Source: Mycobacterium rhizamassiliense
GTDB taxonomy: Bacteria > Actinomycetota > Actinomycetes > Mycobacteriales > Mycobacteriaceae
NCBI RefSeq assembly: GCF_900157375.1
Contig: NZ_LT721901.1
Location: 4,607,685-4,671,684, forward strand
DNA length: 64,000 nucleotides
Direction of reading: 5' to 3'
Shown: piece by piece, positions 60,448 through 64,000 of the stretch
How positions within the stretch are numbered: the stretch's first letter is position 1
How the letters are laid out: the number at the start of each line of letters is the position of its first letter
Notes under the pieces: model-generated
Told to the model about the DNA's origin: nothing
Seen by the model: the letters and a program-made list of their open reading frames with translations, nothing else
Databases searched by the model: none
Translations under genes and position numbers: made by a program

Positions 60448-62559
60448 CTAGTCGGTGGCGTCGTCCCGGGCGACCGGTATCCACGCGTGGTCGATGACCT
60501 CGGGCGGGTGGTGCGCCTGCAGGCGATCCCGCTCGGCGCGCCGGCGTTTGATCCGCAATCGCGCGTCGGCGGGAATCGTGACCAGCTCGTCGCAGGTCAG
60601 GTAGTGCGCGTCGTCGACGGCGTCGACCAGATCCGCCGCGACCCATCGGGAACCGAGCTCGCGCAACGTCATTCGAAGCTCATGAGTGAATCGCAGGGTG
60701 GTGTCGTGGGCCAGCTCGCGGGACACCCTGGCGTTGGTGGCAATGCGCTGCGCCAGTGTCGGCGGCGGCGTCGGTTCGGCAGGCGCGGCGGCGGCCTCGG
60801 CGGCGGCCGCCAGCAGCATCCTCGGGTTGTCGGCGTAGGTCGGGCTGGCCAGCTCGCCGGCCCCGGGCCCGCGGTGACCGACGCGGGCGATCGCGGCGTC
60901 GAGCATGCGGGCGGCTTTGGGTGACAAAGCATGGATGCTCGCGAGGTTGCCTTCGGCGGCCAGCGCGGCCAGCGTTGGGTCGTTACGCAAAGCCATTGCG
61001 AGGTCGCGGATTTCGTCCTTCACATAATCGCTGTCCATGATCATCCCGACGCCGGGAACCCTGGACCCGGCGCCGGTGGGCTGCAGCGCCGCGGCGGTGA
61101 TGCCGGTGTCGATCAGCCACAGCGCCGTGAGGATCCAGCCTTGGTGAATCCGGTCCCGCAGCAACCGGATCCGCACGCCCAGGCTGGCGTCGGACAGCAG
61201 GCTCAGTTGTTCGGTATCCGCGTGCTCGGCGAGCGCCGCCGCGTTGTAGGCGCGCGTGTTGGCCCGCAGATGCCGCAACAGGGCGATGGACCGCGCGACC
61301 ACCACCGCCTTGGCCGCCGGCCGCAACGGTCCCTCGGCCAATCGCGGCTGACCGAACGGCAACAGGTCTCCGACTTGTGGCTGTCCCACCAAAGCCGTTT
61401 GCACGATGGCTTTTTCGTCCCAACCCGGTAGCTGGGTGGCGGCGACGACGTTGCTTGACACCCCGACGTAGGGCCGGTGGCCGAAGGTCGCGATGGCCCT
61501 GCTCCCCCACTCCTCACCGACGACGCCGCCCAACGCCAGCACCTGGCCCATCGCCTGGTTGGCCGTGCGCAACCCGCTCAGCTGAACGTCCAGCGTGATC
61601 GGGGTCAACGGCCCGGGCAGCGCCTCGGCCAGGCTGGTCGCGCTGAACACGGGGAACCGCGGGTCGATGCGGTCGTCGAACTCGCCTTCCATGCCCTCGG
61701 GTGCCGCGCTGCGCAACTCCGATGACGACGTCAACCGTGGCGGCGCCTCGACCGGGATGGGCAGCTGTCCGCCGTGGTCGGTCGCGCCGGCAGGCCCGGC
61801 CCGGCGTCCGACGAGCCCCCGCGCGGTGTCGGTCACCGCCTCGATGGCCTTCCAGCCGAAATCGAAGGCCCAATCCTCTTGTGCGGCGGTGGGATCCAGC
61901 TCGGGGAACGGGTGCGTCCAGTCGGGGATGCGATGCAGGCGGGACCGCGGGGTCACGGAGCGCAGCAGCCGCCACGCGGTGATCACGTTGATGGTGTCCG
62001 GGGTGGCGAGATCCACCACCCCGGTGCGGTCGGTGTCGAGCGCCCGAACGAGGAAGCGCGCCAGGTCGTCGAGGTGCAGCACGCGAATCGGTTGCTCGGA
62101 GACCTTGGCGCGCACCAGCGTTGCCAGCGTGCGGCACACCATCCAGTCGAGCTGCCGGCCGACCGGCGGCGCGATCCGGATGATCAGGCTCGGGCCCCAG
62201 CTCGTGGACACCAGGTCCTCGGCCGGGTGATAGATGTCGGGCAGGCCAGCGGCCTGGGAGACGAACAGCAGGCGGGCGCCGGCGCGGCCGGCGGCGTGCG
62301 TCACGCGGGCGACACCGTGGATGTCGGCGCTGCCCGGCGCGCTCGGATCCACCGGGGCGAGGTGGATCACCGCGTCGGCCTCGTCGGCCAGGTGCTGCAG
62401 GATCGGGTCGCTCAGCGGCGCGCACACCAGGTCGGCGGCGGCGTCCAGGCAGGCGTGGGGGCGATCGGCGATGCCGCTGACCGTGTGCCCGGCAGCGACC
62501 AACTGCCGTACGACCAGCCGCCCGACGGTGCCGGTGGCGTCAGTAACCAAGATGTGCAC
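60448..62559 (-). CDS. Extended SDR/epimerase fused to a large C-terminal domain (Rv1868)
   Basis: 703 residues. The N-terminal part (about 1-270) is an extended SDR: MHILVTDATGTVGRLVVRQLVAAGH for nucleotide binding, then the FVSQAAGLPDIYHPAEDLV region. The remaining 430 residues are a helical domain typical of mycobacteria with no assigned function. Such fusions occur in actinobacterial wall or lipid biosynthesis. ATG 62559. Convergent with the flavoprotein gene, 3 bp apart. Confidence 0.85.
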   Translation of the reverse strand: MHILVTDATGTVGRLVVRQLVAAGHTVSGIADRPHACLDAAADLVCAPLSDPILQHLADEADAVIHLAPVDPSAPGSADIHGVARVTHAAGRAGARLLFVSQAAGLPDIYHPAEDLVSTSWGPSLIIRIAPPVGRQLDWMVCRTLATLVRAKVSEQPIRVLHLDDLARFLVRALDTDRTGVVDLATPDTINVITAWRLLRSVTPRSRLHRIPDWTHPFPELDPTAAQEDWAFDFGWKAIEAVTDTARGLVGRRAGPAGATDHGGQLPIPVEAPPRLTSSSELRSAAPEGMEGEFDDRIDPRFPVFSATSLAEALPGPLTPITLDVQLSGLRTANQAMGQVLALGGVVGEEWGSRAIATFGHRPYVGVSSNVVAATQLPGWDEKAIVQTALVGQPQVGDLLPFGQPRLAEGPLRPAAKAVVVARSIALLRHLRANTRAYNAAALAEHADTEQLSLLSDASLGVRIRLLRDRIHQGWILTALWLIDTGITAAALQPTGAGSRVPGVGMIMDSDYVKDEIRDLAMALRNDPTLAALAAEGNLASIHALSPKAARMLDAAIARVGHRGPGAGELASPTYADNPRMLLAAAAEAAAAPAEPTPPPTLAQRIATNARVSRELAHDTTLRFTHELRMTLRELGSRWVAADLVDAVDDAHYLTCDELVTIPADARLRIKRRRAERDRLQAHHPPEVIDHAWIPVARDDATD

Positions 62560-62669
62560 GGCGGCTCACCTCCCCCAACGTCCATCTTCGACAATAGGCA
62601 AGCCCGTATCAACTGCGCGACCGCTAGCCCCCCAGCGATCGTTTGATCTGGGCTGATTCTGATGACTGG

Positions 62670-64000
62670 CTAGCGCAGAGTGGCACTGCCGTCCGCGGCG
62701 ACGGCAACCTTGGCGCCGCCGATGTCCTCAATGACCGTCGCCTCGGCCGAGGCGGGATCGGCGATCACCGCCAATGCGCGGGCCCCGTCGGGCGTGCGCA
62801 CGGCGACAAAGGCCTTCTCCGGCCGACCGTCACGGTCGAACGGCGTCGTCCATGCCTCGACGGTTCCGACGCCTTCCCAGTCGACCAATCCCTTTCGGGT
62901 CGGCTCGCGGTCGACGGCCGGTTGCACGTTCTCCCAACGGAATTCGGTCGGCGGCTCGGTACCGTACACGCCGAAGCTGTGCTTGGTCAGGTAGCCGCCG
63001 TTGGCGGTGACGAGCGCGCGCCGCCCGGGGTTGGCCACCAGCAGTTCGGCCGTCGTGGCGATGGAGTGCATGACGTAGTTGCTCCACGGCCCGCCCGCGA
63101 AGGTGAGCCCGCCGGTGACGGTCAACGGCCGGGCGGCATCGTCGACCGCCAACCCGAGTTCGGCCGCCGCCGCCTGCACGGCCACCGGGAAGCACGAGTA
63201 CAGGTCGACATAGTCGACGTCGTCGATGCCGAGGCCGGCCAGCTCCAGCGCCCGCGCGCCGCCGATCCGGATGGCCGGCGAGCGGTGCAGCTCGTCGCGC
63301 TCGGCGATCGCGGACGTGTCGTGGGAGTCGGTCCCCGCGTGCGGAAACACCCAGCGGTCGGCGGGGATGTTGAGGCGTTGTGCCTGCTCGACGGAGGCCA
63401 CGATCAGCGCGGCGCCCTGGTCGACCATGTTGTTGGAGTTCATCAGCTTGGTGTAGGGCCAGCTGATCATCCGGTTCTGCGGGCCGGTCTGCGCGATTTC
63501 CTCGGCGCCGACCGGTTTGCGGATCCAGGCGTTCGGGTTGTCGACGGCAACGGCGTTGAACCGCGACCACAGCTCGCTGATCCGCGTGCGGTGCTCGTCG
63601 ATCGACTCGCCGCGGGCCAGCCGAAGCGAGTGCTCGAACAGCGGGTAGATGAACGCGGGCCGGTCCAGCTTGATCTTGATCTCCGCGTCGCCGGCCATCG
63701 GCACGTCCTCGCCGCTGACCTCGGCCATCGAGACGGAGTCGTCCTGCTGGGTCCACTGCAGCCTGGCGCCCAGCTTTTTGAGGCCGGTCCTGGTCCGCCA
63801 GGTCTCGGCGCCGGCCAGCAGCACGACGCCGGCGCGGCCCCGCTGAATGTCCAGGCACGCCTGGTTGAGCAGCGACTGCGGCACGTTACCGCCGACCGGG
63901 CTGTACAGCGTGCCGAAGTCGGAGCAGCCCAGCCGCTGGCCGAGCAGCAGCCCAGGGTCGCGGTAGTGCGCCGAGAGGACGTTGACGATCCGGACGGAGT
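62670..64000 (-). CDS. Acetyl-CoA acetyltransferase / thiolase-like protein (5' partial)
   Basis: The frame stays open from 62670 to the window end, so the N-terminal part is missing. Thiolase-like features include NVPQSLLNQACLDIQRGRAGVVLLAGAETW, YVDLYSCFPVAVQAAAAELGL, and the C-terminal NGGYLTKHSFGVYGTEPP block typical of the actinobacterial thiolase-like family (Rv1867). Thiolases split or form acyl-CoA; this family may instead act as a scaffold. A GTG at 63884 is in frame but not the real start. Confidence 0.86.
   Translation of the reverse strand, partial: SVRIVNVLSAHYRDPGLLLGQRLGCSDFGTLYSPVGGNVPQSLLNQACLDIQRGRAGVVLLAGAETWRTRTGLKKLGARLQWTQQDDSVSMAEVSGEDVPMAGDAEIKIKLDRPAFIYPLFEHSLRLARGESIDEHRTRISELWSRFNAVAVDNPNAWIRKPVGAEEIAQTGPQNRMISWPYTKLMNSNNMVDQGAALIVASVEQAQRLNIPADRWVFPHAGTDSHDTSAIAERDELHRSPAIRIGGARALELAGLGIDDVDYVDLYSCFPVAVQAAAAELGLAVDDAARPLTVTGGLTFAGGPWSNYVMHSIATTAELLVANPGRRALVTANGGYLTKHSFGVYGTEPPTEFRWENVQPAVDREPTRKGLVDWEGVGTVEAWTTPFDRDGRPEKAFVAVRTPDGARALAVIADPASAEATVIEDIGGAKVAVAADGSATLR

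Overview
This is a high-GC mycobacterial chromosome segment. The strongest markers are antigen 85B (fbpB), a secreted chorismate mutase, an RpfC-type resuscitation factor, CYP140, GlnA3, BfrA, LldD2, a mycobacterial OxyR-AhpCD locus and several families seen mainly in Mycobacteriaceae. Compared, from memory, with the M. tuberculosis H37Rv gene order, the backbone runs collinearly but inverted from fadB5 (Rv1912c) at the left edge to the Rv1867 thiolase-like gene at the right edge. The species cannot be named from this window. An intact lon gene, an intact oxyR and many inserted catabolic genes point to a non-tuberculous mycobacterium rather than the M. tuberculosis complex.

Layout. 1-1749: fadB5 (partial), an SRPBCC protein and an exported PEBP-type protein. 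1754-10169: an accessory catabolic block lying where H37Rv carries furA-katG. It holds a FAD oxidoreductase divergent from a TetR regulator with two palindromic operators, a tautomerase and nitronate monooxygenase pair, an AMP-forming ligase flanked by two paralogous hypothetical genes, and an AhpD-like / nitroreductase / SRPBCC operon. 10241-24817: conserved backbone (Rv1906c-like secreted protein, aao, STAS protein, holin-like membrane protein, nanT, cinA, dtd, methyltransferase, dehydrogenase, nitronate monooxygenase and others) with an inserted amidohydrolase, HAD phosphatase and Baeyer-Villiger monooxygenase. 25105-27976: a CYP125-family P450, a zinc alcohol dehydrogenase and a YceI protein. 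27999-35043: a DUF7159-type protein, then fbpB, chorismate mutase, rpfC, SRPBCC, SDR, a frameshifted lppE and cyp140. 35081-39944: accessory hydrolases, a 42-residue secreted peptide, an amidase and a CoA-ligase-like gene. 39931-48044: amidohydrolase-glnA3, a peroxidase-like gene, an MFS exporter, bfrA/bfd, enoyl-CoA hydratase, and the Rv1875 and Rv1874 counterparts. 48172-57744: oxyR/ahpC/ahpD, a GH13 enzyme, a DUF1810 protein, lldD2, a small secreted protein, a CGNR regulator, an alpha/beta hydrolase and lon. 57813-64000: small conserved genes, a ferredoxin-reductase-like flavoprotein, a large SDR-fusion protein and a partial thiolase-like gene.

Themes. (i) Lipid/sterol catabolism: two perfect matches to the KstR consensus TnnAACnnGTTnnA lie upstream of a nitronate monooxygenase and an AhpD-like gene, and a one-mismatch copy lies upstream of the CYP125 homologue. 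(ii) Oxidative and iron stress: OxyR with both redox cysteines, AhpC, AhpD, BfrA, Bfd and IdeR-like boxes. (iii) Proteostasis: Lon with a possible HspR (HAIR-like) element. (iv) Cell envelope: Ag85B, RpfC and exported chorismate mutase. The best candidate for an undescribed system is the 3436-10169 block, which combines a ligase, tautomerase, nitronate oxidase, nitroreductase-type flavoprotein, SRPBCC protein and paired uncharacterised proteins. I saw no tRNA, rRNA, insertion sequence, prophage or CRISPR array.
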